From positions 42,092,130 through 42,156,129 of the forward strand of contig JAVIAB010000139.1 of NCBI GenBank assembly GCA_032433765.1: a stretch of DNA of 64,000 bases. Direction: 5' to 3'. Source of the stretch: Megaustenia siamemsis. Lineage: Eukaryota > Mollusca > Gastropoda > Stylommatophora > Ariophantidae. Positions within the stretch are counted from its first letter, which is position 1. Each line of letters opens with the position of its first letter. Position numbers and translations under genes: made by a program. Shown one piece after another: positions 1 to 13,267 of the stretch. The notes under the pieces are model-generated. The model saw only the letters and a list, made by a program, of their open reading frames with translations, made no database searches and had not been told where the DNA came from.

Positions 1-2000
1 GATAATGCATGTTATCACAAAGCTGTGTCAGCTGAAGACAAAGTACCATCTGCATGAAATACAAAAGATTAAATTCGGACATGGCTTGCTAAGGAAAATG
101 TCAACTTTTTCTTACTACAGGCTGTAAGCTAAGATTACTGTTCAGCAGTTTTTCTATTGCCAACTTTATTGCTTGGATTTCTGCATTGTAATTGTGATAG
201 TATTTCTCTGTTGCTATTTTATTCATATCCCTAGTGTTAATTTGGTACTCTATGTATGCACCTGCTCTCCCATTCTTTACTGCTTTCTGTGTTGATCCAT
301 CTGTGTACACATGCACCCATAGATCTTGTGGGTATTCTTCATCCAAGGAGTTGAGAGTGAGTATTTTACACTGTAGACTATTTTGTTCCTCTTTGTCAAC
401 TATTCCTTTCACTTCTATCCGTACTTGTATTGATAATCCTGATTCCTCTGTCCAGGGAGTCTGTTCTGGCATGGGCAGTAGGGGGATGACAACTCTTGGC
501 ATGTCTGGTGTTTGTCTACAGGTTTGTTTGCCTTGGTGGATAAAACTGCTTCTCTTAAGCCATCCCAATGCAAGATTTTGGAATTGGTCCTTCATTAGAT
601 GTCTCAGTATACATGATAATTTTTCTGCCTGTATCAGAACACCTTTGTGTCCCTACATTCTCTCAGTCTGGTATCCTCCACAATTTCTCCATCTCCAATA
701 TTGATGTTGATTTCATTGCTTCTGTGATGATCCTAAGTGCCTGGTTTTACACTTTATCCAGTTCTTGTAGTGTGGTGTTTGATTTTGAGTACCATGCAGA
801 TGATCCATATCCTAGATGTGGGCATATACTATGTTGGTAAACGTTACTGAGTATTTTCCCACTCACACCCCACATTGTTCCACACAGCTTTCTTAGAATA
901 GCCAACTTCCTCCTTGCTTTGTGGGTTGCCTTATTTATCTGCTGTTTCCAAGACTGTTTGTTTGATAAGTAGCTTGTATGTCTTCTTTCACAGGCTCATT
1001 GTTTGTGTAGATGGGTCCTGCCTTTTGTTTTGGGTATAGAGTGAAAAGTGTAGTACTGCATTTATCTGTATTGATGCTGATACACCAACTATTTGCCCAT
1101 GAGCTCAGTGCATTCACAGTTCTTTACAACAATTTTAAAGCCACTGTTGAATACTCCTCCGTGCACCACATTACCAGGTCATCTGCATACATTGCCACTT
1201 TGATACCATGTGGTAGTTCAGTAACTAGGTCATTGATGTAGTTTAGAAAAATTGTTGGAGATCATACCATTCCCTGTGGGGCACACTGGCACAGTAGGCC
1301 CTTCTTACCTTTACGGCCATCCAGTTCCATTCTGGGTCTCCTGTTATGCAGGTATGCTTTCCCCCATTTGTGCATTTTGCTATTTATTTCGTAATTTCTA
1401 GGTTTCTTCAAGAGCCCTTCTTTCCATACGCTATCAAATGCTTTCTTTAGGTCTATCCATGCTGCTAGTACCAATTTATTTTCTTGAAACACATCATCAA
1501 TTTCCTGGGAAAGATAAGTTGCCTGATCTTCGGTAGAGTAACACTGTCTAAAGCCAGCTCACTGTGGCACAAGGAGGTTATCACTTTCCAGGTACCACTG
1601 CAGTCTAAGATTGATTATACATTCTATTGTTCATACAAAAAGTTGTAAGGCTGATTGGTCTACAGCTGGATGTTGTATACCATCTTTTCCTGGCTTTAGT
1701 AATTGTCATAATTGCTTCTCTCCACGCCTTTGGGACTCTACCTGTGATCCAGCAAATATTGTAGATCTGCAGTAGTTTTGCTTTAGCTGCAGTTCCCAAG
1801 TTCTAAATCACTTTATTGGACACTCCATCACAACCTAGTGACTTTTTCATTTTTAATTTGAATATTGCCAGCTCTAGCTCTCATTGTGTAATGGGCGTTT
1901 CCATGACTTCATGTATGGTCCCTTCTTGCCTTGCATTTTGTTGCTTTGCGCGGGTCTCTTGTCATTTCTCTAGGCTAATTTCAAAATTATTGTCTTTTGC
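1..2000 (-). mobile_element. LINE-G, I/Jockey-type LINE, 3' part, decayed
   Basis: Minus-strand translation gives, in order, an RT entry segment (1605-1799, GRVPKAWREAI), RT palm (1262-1492, AAWIDLKKAFDSVWKEG), the YADD active site near 1190-1230 (YADDLVMWCTEEYS), the connection region, and a type I RNase H start (101-595, VHVYTDGST then YNAEIQAIKLAIE with the DGS and E residues). Several stops and frameshifts interrupt it. RT plus RNase H places it in the I/Jockey group rather than RTE. It runs off the left edge, so the 3' end is missing. It sits in the last DNAI4 intron. Confidence 0.85.
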
Positions 2001-5000
2001 AAAGGAGGTTTTAAAGAATAAAAGCATAAATTAATTATCATTTTCCAGTTACTATTTAGCTTATTTTGAGGCATAAATTAATGACTAAATCTGCATTATG
2101 CATAAACAAATGTAACATTCTTTCTTTGATTGATATTTTTATATTTATTTTTACAAGAGAAGGATACAATAAAACAAAACAGAAAAACACAAACTGAAAC
2201 ATTTCTGTGTATCTTTCTCTTGATTAAAATATTTTTCTTAAGCTTACATTTTATTTCTTGTTGTTAATAAATTTTATTGCAGTAGATCACTATTCTATTT
2301 ACACAAAAATGAAAAAAAAATGTATTTAATTTTTGTTCCTAAACATAGGATCATGATCACAGTACTCAGACTTTATCCTAGTACTTTGATCACTTTCTTA
2401 ACCACACAGAATGCTTACAGCAGAGTGCATGAACTCTGCAGTTTCAGTTGAGGTCTCAGAGGTAATTTAATAATGTTTTCTAATATTATTTCCTATTGGT
2501 TTACATTCTTGTATGATTGTCCACGGGTAATAGACCACAAATGTTTCACTAATCTTTTAAATAACTAATATCTAACATCCTTTCAGCAGCGTATCAGATG
2601 TCATATAGTGTTTGGATCGCACTTCTGCAGAAGTATTCTGGACAAGCTCATTAATCTGGGCAAATGATATTGATGGCCATCATTTTTACCTCTTTTGACA
2701 GTGTTTTTAGAGTGTCTTGTGAGGTTCATGTCTTTTCTTGTTCCTGTTGTTTCTCATTTGTAAGCTGGCTTAGCAATGCTCTAGTTACACTTTCTATTAC
2801 CTGGTACACATGCTAATCTTCTTTTCTCATATTTTTTTAAAGGCTAACCTATGAACTAGAACAACAAAAGTCTCACAAACAGAAAAAAGCCTTACATATC
2901 AATCCCACCTCCCTTACCAATCTATGCAGCTTGGTTAGTTGGCCTTGGGTTTCTTTGCTGCCTTCTTGATTAGGTACAATCCATTCAATCCCAGCTATGT
3001 TTTCTAAGTTTCAATTAAAATTGTAGTTAAATCTACATTTTTTATTGGTTGGATGTGTCTTATGCAGAATGGTTGGTTGACTTCTGTATTTATAGTCCGT
3101 CTTAAACATTGATATGTTACAATTTGATTAGCTTGCACATTAATATGTAGAGCTATTGACTAAATTTTATTTTTAATTTTATTTTACTAAAATTGTATAT
3201 GTAGATTTAATGTAATAAGAAAAAGATGCAGAAAGTGGCACAAATGGTCTAATTTTCCTTAGAAGCTACCTTGTAAGATTTATAAGTGACAAGAAGTCAT
3301 TTTATTTAAAAAAAAAACATTTACAAATTATGGGCAACTCTTATCAGGATGGAATGCATGTTCCTGATATTAAATATAACAGATAGATAATAAGGTCAAA
3401 AATCCATTCAATGAAATACTTTGAGCTGAATTAATATTGTAAAAAACTGTTACATTAACTCTCCATTGCTGGTAAGCCCATATACCAGTAAGCCACTTAC
3501 TTTGATATTTACTAGCAAGACTTTGTAATATCATAGATAAAAAAAAAACTTTCAGGGATAACAAAATTGTAAAGTAAACAAATCACCAAAGTTACAACTG
3601 GCATAGGAAAAAAATATTTCTTTATAAAAAGGATTTCAAACATAAAATATGTCAAACAAATATTAAATCTAACATGATCCAAAAATAAACACACATTCAC
3701 GAGAATTAAAATATTTTAGAGAAATAAACTTCACAAAGAAAGAGTTTGGCATCTGGTGTTGTCATATTTAATTTTTACTGATTTCTATTGCTATTGGGCA
3801 TTACTATTTTTATTGACTCTTTTTGTTAAAGCATACTGTCTTTTAAAAACATCTGACATGTTATTGTATATAGTATAGTATATAATAGAATAATATCTTT
3901 TGTTTCAATATTTGTTGTAATTAAGTTTAAATGGGCACAACAACTCATGTAATGCCTTGTTTTAAATTGATAATTAACTGAATGGTTTTCAACTTACAAA
4001 ATTGACAATAGCTCAAAGTTTTTATATCAGCAAATGTCCATTAAAACAATTTAATTTCTACTTAAATTAAGTAAATGTTAATTCTAGAAAGTAGTTTTAC
4101 TTTGAGTCCATATCTTCAGAAATACTCTTCTTTGTCAACTAGCTAATCTTGGACATGGGTAAACAATTTTTCTTTTTCAGGAAAATGATAATGTTGGCCT
4201 GGATGTTGAGATATTTTGACATCTGTCTATCAAGAGGTTCTAGTCATTGTTTTCTTGCCATGTAATGAAAATTTTGCTGGAAAAAACTGTGACCTTTGGA
4301 AAAAATTTAAGGAAGAAGAAATAGAGGAAAACAGGAAATTTAAATAGCAAGAGAACAACATAGTGGACAAAAACATCAACAATTGAATTGGTACAAAACT
4401 ATAGAGACAGAAAGATGTGAAGAGACATAACCACCTGTGCCAGCAAGCATGGCACTAGGTGACAATGAATATATGTGTATATGTTTGTGAAACTAGAAAC
4501 AAAATGAGAAATATTGAAAAAAGACAAATATTATATAAATGAAATATGCTAGACATATAAACATGGCATCAGGCTGGAAAATCATGCTAGAAGGTAAGGT
4601 TGAAGACAAGTAGATGAGAAGGCAATGTTGTTACAGACAAGTCAGTAATATTAAGAGATGGACCAATATCAGCTTGTTAGAATGTACTAACACTGCATGA
4701 GACAGACAACATAGAGGTCCACTGCTGTCAATATATGTGTGTTTGTGTGAGTAGTGAACACGTGTACTTGTGTAGTGAATGTGCGTGTGTGTATTTGTCT
4801 GTATGTTCCAACACTGTGAAGTAAAATTGGAATGTCCTATCCAGTGCACTAAACCTGTATATAGTGCTATAGAAGACAATTGTCATTTATGCAGGAAGTC
4901 CTCCCAATTATCATTGCTTGTAGATCTAAGAGAACAACAGGATCAATACATCTTGGGGCCAGTTGCATTGAAGGTGTTGCCAGAAAGATACTGAATACTG

Positions 5001-5739
5001 TCTGACTGCCTTTGAGACTCAACTTGGTCTCTGGGTTTACTCCCAAAGCTTTACTCATATTTGAGTTTAGCCCCAATGCAGTGGTTGTTTGAAATAAGAG
5101 CTTTCCTTCTCCTTGATGAACTGCCTATATATTAATATATAATGTAAAGAAAATTGTTTGATACTTTAAATTATGCAGTTTTTTTTTCAAACTTTCAAAA
5201 CTATCCCCTGGACAACCTTTCATTACAATACCTACAAGAGAGAAGATTTTATGTATGAAAAGGGTATAATGCAATGTTATAATTAGTATTAGTTGTAAAA
5301 ATATTAATAGTTGCCTAGGACACATGAAGGTTTTTTTTTAACAAATACACATTTGGATATTGAGAAAGGAATATAAATTTATTGACTAAAGTAAGTTACA
5401 TGAAATAAAGTTACTATTTCAAGAAGAAAGTATTTCCTAGTTTTAACTTATTAAATTCAACTTTTCATTTCAGGTTTCCTTGTGGAGTGTCAAATCTGTA
5501 CACCCATATGAAATTACCCTGATTACAAATTAACATCACAAACAAAAAGTATTAATAGCAATAAAATAAATTATAAAACATACTCCTTCTAGATAGCTTT
5601 CGAGTATACTTAATGACACTCATACCTGGATATTGGAGAAATGTACTTCCATATTTAGTAGACAGTAAAAACATTATTTAAATATATTGCCATGTAGTGT
5701 GGCATTAATAATAAATTTCTTCCACAATCGTCTATTATA
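2001..5739. other. AT-rich intron, no gene seen
   Basis: No exon, domain or TE coding segment recognised on either strand. There is a TG-rich tract near 4735-4800. The short ORFs here have no family features. Confidence 0.5.
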
Positions 5740-5870
5740 TTCCTACTCTATCGTTGGAACCAGTTTCATTGCAGTCAGGAATTCCCCATAAATCACTCCA
5801 CCACTTGTCAAAGCATTTCCAAAATGTATTGGTAAATTCCGTTGCAAGGTTGCATGTCTTACTCAACAGC
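5740..5870 (-). mobile_element. 3'-end fragment of a LINE-G-type element
   Basis: Shares the segment accagtttcattgcagtcag and flanking bases with 16050-16205, and with the reverse complement of the LINE-G 3' end at 18700-18800. A short, old fragment of that 3' region. Confidence 0.6.
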
Positions 5871-5909
5871 ATAGGCGACAATTCCAATCTACAAACGTCT
5901 GATTTTTCT

Positions 5910-6156
5910 TTTCAACATTTTATTATTTTGCTGAACCATTGTTATCCAAATTACTTTGCTATTCTGTCCCAGATTTTGTCTTGTCTTTGTTTATTTTGTC
6001 CTTACACTTTGGTAGGACTAATATAATGACCAAAATTATTGTCAATGACAGCATAAAAGTTTAAGAACAAAATAAACAAAGACAAGACAAAAACTGGGAC
6101 AGAATAGCAAAGTAATTGGGATAACAATGGTTCAGCAAAATAATAAAAAATTGAAA
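5910..6156. repeat. Long inverted repeat (95-bp arms, 57-bp loop)
   Basis: Arms 5910-6004 and 6062-6156 are reverse complements with only a few mismatches. The transcript would fold into a long hairpin. No transposase or TIR-type flank is visible. Confidence 0.85.
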
Positions 6157-6907
6157 ATATGTCTTCACACTGTGAATTTGACACTATCATAACTAGACTT
6201 TCCTTCTTAAGTGTAAGTATATTCTGTGTCCTTCTTTCACACACAGCTAGTACTGCTATGTTTGCTAGCTGCTCAAGGTATGCAAAACAAATCTTTTACA
6301 TGAAAAGTAAACAATGATGAAAATATCATGCAACAACAAAATTTCTTTTTCATTTCCTCATTTACCCATTCAGGTGTATGGTAAGGAATCACTTGATTTT
6401 TTTTTAGCAGTTTATTTGATGTTTTTGTATGTAGCTTAGGATTGGTTCAATGTCTACTCTTTCTCTTATAATATTATTTCTGATTGTCTTTCTTGTTACT
6501 CCAAGCACCATCATATTCACAGAGATTCTCACAATGATATGTACCATCTCACCATTTAATCCCCACACTCTATCTTAGTAGTTGAAATGAATCAACAAGG
6601 GTTGAACTGGGGGCATAGATGGCAACTGTAGATGTTGGGACTCTTTTGGGAGGAGGAAAGATAATAAGTAAATTAGGTGAATTTTTATTGTGTTTTAAAT
6701 GATTTGAACTTTAGTGTATGTGTATGCTTGTGTGTGTGAAAGAGAGAGAAAGAAAAGCCCTAATTACTTCAACCTTTAAATCAACATTTATTGTTGTTCT
6801 AGTCTATCATCTATAATAAGAACTCTTCACTGTGAATGTATTACAAAATATTTTAGAAGCAAGAATATAGCAGGAATATATTATTACACATCTATTTAGG
6901 TACTAAT
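6157..6907. other. Intron, nothing recognised
   Basis: AT-rich DNA with a short TG/GA-rich tract at about 6716-6760. No exon or TE domain seen. Confidence 0.45.
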
Positions 6908-6916
6908 AAGATCATG

Positions 6917-7477
6917 TGGAAATCAAAACTCATTAGCACAAACACAAAACTTAGGCTATTCAAATCAAATGTACTATCAACCCTTACGTATGCGTGTGAA
7001 AGCTGGAAAACAACAAGAGATATAGAAACAAAGTTGAACGCATTCGAAAATAAATGTCTAAGGAAAATACTTGGTATAGAATGGAACGAATTCAAAACAA
7101 ACGAGGAAATTAGAGAAATCGCCAATCAACCACTAATATCTTCAGTAATAAAGAAAAGACGATGGTCATACGTTGGACATGTGATGAGAAGAGATAATAA
7201 TCGAATAGCAAAGCAAGCCCTCATATGGGAAACAACAGGTAAAAGAAAAAGAGGATGACCCAGGGAGACACTGAGAAGAACATTGATGAGAGAGGCAAGA
7301 GCAGCAGGAATCGGCTCCCTCAATGAGATAGAACTGCTTGCACAGAACAGAGACAGATGGCGAGATTTGATAAAATATCTTTAAAAGAAAACTGCTAGAA
7401 CAAAAATTCATATAGGAGAAGGTGTATCTTGGTCTACGCCCTATGGGCCGGTTACGGCTCGAAAGGTCAATAGATAG
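6917..7477 (+). mobile_element. LINE-A, 5'-truncated copy
   Basis: 561-bp 3' end of LINE-A (RT C-terminus plus 3' UTR and GATA tail), flanked by the 9-bp TSD aagatcatg at 6908-6916 and 7478-7486. The ORF (6914-7258) matches the last part of the intact 980-residue protein, with one point change turning an arginine codon into TGA at 7256-7258. Nearly identical to the other copies, so a recent insertion. Confidence 0.93.
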
Positions 7478-7486
7478 AAGATCATG

Positions 7487-9246
7487 CAAGTTATTCATTC
7501 TTTGACAGCAATGCCAATCTATAGAAGTTGCAAGTTTATGTAAGTTAGGTTAACGTCCCATACCACTGTTATAACTTGATAATACTGGTAATGAAATTAA
7601 ATGTTGGTTTTCTTGTATGTTCATTAACATACTCTTAGAGCTTTACTTGTACTTTTTTGCCTTGTTCCAGGTTTCAAACATACAGGCCACCTCATTTCTC
7701 CATGCATCTGCCACATACTAAACTGTGTACATTTGAAGGTCTTAAAGTTTTTGATGTTTAACATTTATTGATATTAAGTTTATTTGCTATTTTGCAGATT
7801 TGTCACTCTTTTAATGCATTTTGGTAAATTTTTATGATTGTAATGATGCTGAGATGCAAATTTTAAAAGTAATTGAAAATTTGTATTTCCAGACTTGTAT
7901 TTCATGACAGACAAACTAGTGCAATTAGAATTCCCAACTGGTATGGCACCAAACCTTTTAAAAAAAAATAAGCTATGTGCACACACAGCAATCAATACTC
8001 CCCAGAAGCTAACTGCACAGACAATACATTTTGTATCCCTAAGTTCAAAAAAATGCCTATGTCACCATGCCAAGGCACATTTTCTGGGTTGGGTTAATTA
8101 AAGACAAAAAAGGGCACTTTTATCTTGAAGCTGTAAGAACAATTGAAAGTCTGAACTTCAAAGTGACTTTGGAGAAGAGAATAGACAATACATTTTTTTT
8201 TAAGTGAATCATTCTCTTGAAGCTGCAAATTTTTTTTATGGAAGTTTGAAGTGACAAAAGGAAAATTGCCTTTTGTCTAAAGAAAAGATACAAGTGCCAG
8301 AACGACAATGTTCATATTCTGTGAGACTGAAGTAAAGAGTTTATATAAGATGGCACAGAATTTAAGTAAGAACATCTGTATGGGGTTTTCATGAATTCCT
8401 TATAGAAAAGAAAAAATGTCTGCTACACCTTGCAGTTAACAAATAATATTAACAGCATCCCTATTTCTACTGCAGAATGTGTGCATGGCTTCTCCCAGAT
8501 GAAGTTAGTTCTCACATCTACAAGAGCTTCTCTACAAATTAAGACTGAGTACATTTTATTTTCATCAAGCTAGTTTGTTCTTCCCTATGTGTTTTCAACC
8601 CATTTAATATATTAATTCCTGGTATCTATATCTAGCAGTTGATTCTAAGAGTATGGAACAAATTCAGAAAGATCACATGCCCATAGTGATTAGCCAAAAT
8701 TGTAAGTGCTTATTAAAGGTATTAATTTTATTTTAAGCATTTTCTTCTTTAGTGTTTTATGAGCAAAATCACTGAACTTCATAACTGACTTACAGCCTGT
8801 TTTTATTTGTTATTTGACAAATATAACAAAATGTTAAAAATTAATAAATAATATATTCATTTAGCAGATGTATGTGTACCAGAACTTCAGAGGCCTTGGT
8901 ATATATATCATGATTTTCTCATTCTGTACAAATATGTATTGCTATAATATGTATTGCTATAAAACTTGTTTTCTATAGTTTTTTTTTATTTTTTTTCAAC
9001 TGATCTTGACCAAATCAAAATTTAGGGTGCCAGCATTAAAAAAAACAGGAAAATAAATGCAACTGTTGCTATGGGTCTTCCAGTTTAGGGCAGCTAAAGA
9101 GATAGTACTTTTCTAGCACTTATTGAGTTATTTGTGGGTCATCATCATTGCACTCCGAACATGTCTATAGGTGCTTAGATCTCCTCCTCAGCAAGTCCTG
9201 TAGTGTCCAGAGACTGACGACTCCAGTTCCGTGTTGGTTGATAAGT
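7487..9246. other. Intron, nothing recognised
   Basis: AT-rich sequence between two LINE-A insertions. No conserved exon or TE domain read on either strand. Confidence 0.45.
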
Positions 9247-9256
9247 CATCTTACAT

Positions 9257-10722
9257 CTATCTATCTATCTATTGACCTTTCGAGCCGTAACCGGCCCATA
9301 GGGCGTAGACCAAGATACACCTTCTCCTATATGAATTTTTGTTCTAGCAGTTTTCTTTTAAAGATATTTTATCAAATCTCGCCATCTGTCTCTGTTCTGT
9401 GCAAGCAGTTCTATCTCATTGAGGGAGCCGATTCCTGCTGCTCTTGCCTCTCTCATCAATGTTCTTCTCAGTGTCTCCCTGGGTCTTCCTCTTTTTCTTT
9501 TACCTGTTGTTTCCCATATGAGGGCTTGCTTTGCTATTCGATTATTATCTCTTCTCATCACATGTCCAACGTATGACCATCGTCTTTTCTTTATTACTGA
9601 AGATATTAGTGGTTGATTGGCGATTTCTCTAATTTCCTCGTTTGTTTTGAATTCGTTCCATTCTATACCAAGTATTTTCCTTAGACATTTATTTTCGAAT
9701 GCGTTCAACTTTGTTTCTATATCTCTTGTTGTTTTCCAGCTTTCACACGCATACGTAAGGGTTGATAGTACATTTGATTTGAATAGCCTAAGTTTTGTGT
9801 TTGTGCTAATGAGTTTTGATTTCCACAACTTTTCAAGGCTTCTGAAAGACATTGCTGCTTTAGCCAGTCTGATTCTAATTTCTTTGCTCGTATCCCCTTC
9901 TCGATCAATGTGACTTCCAAGATAGATAAAGTGATCGATCTCTTCTACTGGTTTGTTTTCCATGTATATTTTGTCACTTGTTGGAATTAAACTTTTCATG
10001 ACTTTAGTCTTTTCATGATTGACCTCAAGCCCAATTTTGCTGGCTATTGATGATAGTTCATTTGTGTTTTCCTGCATCGTTTTTATCTGACTGCTGATGA
10101 GAACTATGTCATCAGCAAAGTCGAGGTCCTCCAAATGGTCTCCTTGTATCCATTCGATGCCTTTATTAACAGTGCAGCATTTCTTCATTATGAAGTCCAT
10201 AACAATTCCAAATAACAAGGGCGATAAAATACATCCTTGTTTAACCCCAGTTTCTATTGGGAAACATTCGCTCAGTCCTTCCTCTGTTCGAACTGCACAT
10301 GTGTAACCATCATACATGTCTTTGATAATATTTATGATTTTTGATGGTAAGCCATATTGCTTCAGAATTTTCCACAAAGAATCTCTATGAATACTATCAA
10401 ATGCTTTTTTGAAGTCGATGAAGTTAAGTACAAAAGGTTTTTGCTTTTCAATGTGTTCCTCCAATATAAGTCGTAGAGTGAAAATGTGGTCAAGACAGCT
10501 TCTCCCTTTTCTAAACCCAGCCTGTTCTTCACGCATCACTGTATCTATTGAATCCTTTATTCTATTTAGGATGATTTTACAGAATAACTTTGAGGCAACT
10601 GACAAAAGTGTCACGCCTCTCCAGTTGTTACAATCTCTAAGATTGCCCTTTTTTGGGATCTTAACAATGATTCCTTTTTTCCATTTATGAGGCGTCTTCT
10701 CTGTTTTCCAAATGATGTTGAA
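9257..10722 (-). mobile_element. LINE-A, 5'-truncated copy
   Basis: The RT half of LINE-A. An open frame at 9358-10725 (455 residues) has AGFRKGRSCLDHIF, FIDFKKAFDS and DLDFADDIVLIS. The (CTAT)n end at 9257 is the 3' GATA tail read in reverse. The TSD catcttacat occurs at 9247-9256 and 10723-10732, overlapping the element edge by microhomology. The truncated frame is intact to its stop but lacks the endonuclease. Confidence 0.95.
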
Positions 10723-10732
10723 CATCTTACAT

Positions 10733-10970
10733 ACCTACTACTTTTCTCGTTTCTGGCTGTGCCCATCTTAACTCCCATCTCTTTCACCTGAATGAGTAAC
10801 GTGGACTCATGGTTGTCAAAGTCCTGTGCTCTTTCCACATCTTGGAGGGCATTGATGATGTCCGCCCGATCCATTGGTTGATCATCCTCAAAAATAGCCA
10901 ACCTGTCTTTCATTTCCCAGTACTCCCACATGTCCTGGGACGTAGACAATGGTGACCTTTCGTATTTTTT
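10733..10970 (-). other. Unidentified ORF fragment
   Basis: Upstream of the LINE-A junction, a minus-strand frame begins MSTSQDMWEYWEMKDRLAIF at 10949 and reads about 72 acidic residues before entering LINE-A sequence. It has no splice acceptor consistent with DNAI4 and I do not recognise it. It may be TE-derived. Confidence 0.3.
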
Positions 10971-11044
10971 ACTTCTGCAATGACTATAACCATTGCATGC
11001 ATACAGAGCCCACCTCCACTTTTTTTTATCATGCTAATCAAATC

Positions 11045-11600
11045 ACTAATTATACAAGCGTGGGTGTAGTCTTGTGACTTCCACTTGCAAATTTTAAGTA
11101 ATGGTTTTGAAGATTTCTTACAAACCCAGATCTTCTTCTTTTTCTTTCCTTCCTCATTTGCTTTTCAGCATCGAGAGGAGATATAATTTGCGGTCTTTTG
11201 TTCGCCTCTGCTGTTGTTATGTTTCCTAGTGTTTCAAATATTCCATCGATCCATCTTTTTTGTGGTCGACCCTTGGGTCTGGTATTCTCATGTTTGTTGA
11301 GGGTTCGTTGTGTTGTGTTTTGATTACTGTGCCTTGTCACGTAGCCAAACCATTTTATCTGTTGTTTATTTATATATTCTATGGCGGGGGCTATTCCTAG
11401 CTTTTTCTCAGTTCTTCATTTCTGATCTTATCTCTCAGACTGTTTCCTGTCATTCGTCTTTCACATTTCATCTCAGTAGAGGTTATTTTCTTATTGTTTT
11501 TGCATCTAAGGTCAAGGACTGGCATTGGTAGCACAACGTTGGGATGAAGATTGTATTGTATAGTGCCCATTTTGCCTCCAGAGACAAACCCAGATGACTC
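11045..11600 (-). mobile_element. LINE-B (RTE-like) 3' end, decayed
   Basis: Translation gives the C-terminal tail of an RTE-like RT: TEMKCERRMTGNSLRDK, then PKGRPQKRWIDGIFETLG and a lysine/arginine-rich end. It matches the better-preserved copy at 35943-36501 and a third at 55690-55990. Frames are broken upstream of 11340. Confidence 0.75.
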
Positions 11601-12149
11601 CTATAAACTCAACAGCATCTCCAACCAGTAATTTTCTTCTGGTATGTATGTATCTGTTGCTTTCTTTTATTTTTATTATGTCTATAATTTCTTGTAGTTC
11701 ATTGGCAGTATGTGTACTAGTCGGAGATCACAGCCATTGTCTCTACAAATGAGATCCTCTGCCTGTCATCTTGGAGTTAGGACCATAATCGGCACTACTT
11801 GTCAGCTGCTCTTACAACACCATCACTCTACCCTGCTAAGCAAAATTAAGCAACAATTGCCAAAAACACATTGGCAAATTTAATTGTTGTCTGAATGACT
11901 TTATATTTCCCCCTTTATTCATGAATGTCCCAGTGTCACTTTTTCATAGTGTACTGTGGCTAGCTTTAATCAGTAAATGTTGCAGACATGTATTAATAGT
12001 AAAGTATTCAATGTTATAAATTGACTTCTAACCTAGGAATGGAGCAATGGTTAGTGATCTGGTCTGTTGAGAACTAGAGGTCAGGTTCTTATTGATCTCT
12101 TCTAGTTTTAGCCTGCCTTGTATGGGTATGTAAGTAAGAAGATACTGAG
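11601..12149. other. Intron, possible LINE-B remnant
   Basis: May continue LINE-B upstream but too decayed to read. No exon seen. Confidence 0.3.
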
Positions 12150-12345
12150 GTAGTTCTTTATTCTTTCAGCACTGTTATACATCACAAAGAGTTCATAGTG
12201 TTTTTTACCATCCATCTCTATTCATGGCAAGATGTTCCATTGTATCCAATGAGTCTATGCTTGCCAACTTTGCTTCTCTTATAAATGTTCCTTTCAGTGT
12301 CTCTCTAGGTCTTCCTCTTTCTCTATATCCTAATGTTTCCTATAA
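12150..12345 (-). mobile_element. Old relative of LINE-A, fragment
   Basis: Contains the reverse-strand RT C-terminal segment (gtgtctctctaggtcttcct) found in LINE-A, with strong divergence. Same old family as 33945-34385 and 35622-35930. Confidence 0.5.
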
Positions 12346-12761
12346 AAGAACCTGAGGTAGTTCTGACCATAAAAATGTGCCAATGGTAAAAAAATATGGA
12401 TACAAATACCATATTCCATAAATGACACACTTAAGACATGACAGGGAATCTCTCTTACTTCACTTAACCCCTGGAAAGTATAATAATAAACCAAATATAC
12501 ACTTTTACAGATGGATTAATGTTAAGGTTATAAGAAAAAACTTTATTTTGTTTTCCATCTCCTCAATTATACCATAGCTACTTAGATCAGTCATTGGTTA
12601 CATCATTAAACATTCTTAAATATCATTGGTATGAATGTACTCTCAAACCAGCCAAAAAAAAAAAGATACAGGTCACCATACAGAGGCTAATAAAAGCTAG
12701 TTATGACTATGAGGGTCATATTGCAAAGGAAATTCACTACTTGTAAATATTGAGTACTTAC

Positions 12762-12864
12762 TAATATAAGGTTGGAACCCTCGATATTGTGCTTGTTTAC
12801 TTTGAAAAGTATTCAAATTGATAATCCTTTCCAGTAAAAATAGATGTTTTCTCAGCTGATCTGA
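12762..12864 (-). CDS. DNAI4: DNAI4 exon 13 (last in window)
   Basis: 103-nt exon, acceptor tgttttcag|TCA and donor ATATTA|gtaagt. It encodes SDQLRKHLFLLERIINLNTF and QSKQAQYRGFQPYI, the conserved block just before the first WD40 blade of dynein intermediate chain 4 proteins. Exit phase 1; the continuing exon is not in the window. Confidence 0.92.
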
Positions 12865-13011
12865 CTGAAAACAAATGTTATATTTAATGTACAATCATTT
12901 CTGGCACATAATTTCTTAAAATATCAACAATTTAAAGTGAAGTCAAGGATTAAATAAAATCAGTAATGCACAACCACATTTAAATGTGCATAAATATACA
13001 ATAAAAAACAT

Positions 13012-13267
13012 TTTAAAAAAGTAAAGTGCCCCCGTCACGCCAAGTGGCATATGGGAATATGGTGTTAGTGACCATAAATTTTACAGACCTTCGGCACATG
13101 ATTTATGGGGTAATGTGGTCGGTATTATGCCGTGCCGCTTTACTTTCCAAGAAAAAAATCCGGTAGCCATTAAAGGCTGGGTGAACCCGGAGCCGTCAGT
13201 TGGGATCGAACCCTATCTCTTGTCCTTTGTAGTCCAGTTCATTAACCACTGAGCTATTGTGGCTCCC
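13012..13267 (-). mobile_element. tRNA-derived SINE S3
   Basis: On the minus strand the 5' end reads gggagccacaatagctcagt. The A box TAGCTCAGTGG is at 13256-13246 and the B box GGTTCGATCCC at 13212-13202, so the head is tRNA-like. A GC-richer body and an A/T tail follow. Near-matching TSDs (aataaaaaacat at 13000-13011, aaataaaaacat at 13268-13279) flank it. Confidence 0.82.

Noticed and set aside
4631..5076. ORFs on both strands near the TG-rich tract
   Set aside because: Overlapping, low-complexity and without conserved motifs or splice borders.
9419..9913. Plus-strand ORFs opposite LINE-A (also at 32610-33104 and 49660-50242 on the minus strand)
   Set aside because: Exact antisense shadows of the LINE-A RT frame, repeated at each copy.
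13202..13256. Possible functional tRNA gene
   Set aside because: A and B boxes are present but the acceptor stem does not close and SINE body, tail and TSD follow; it is a SINE head.
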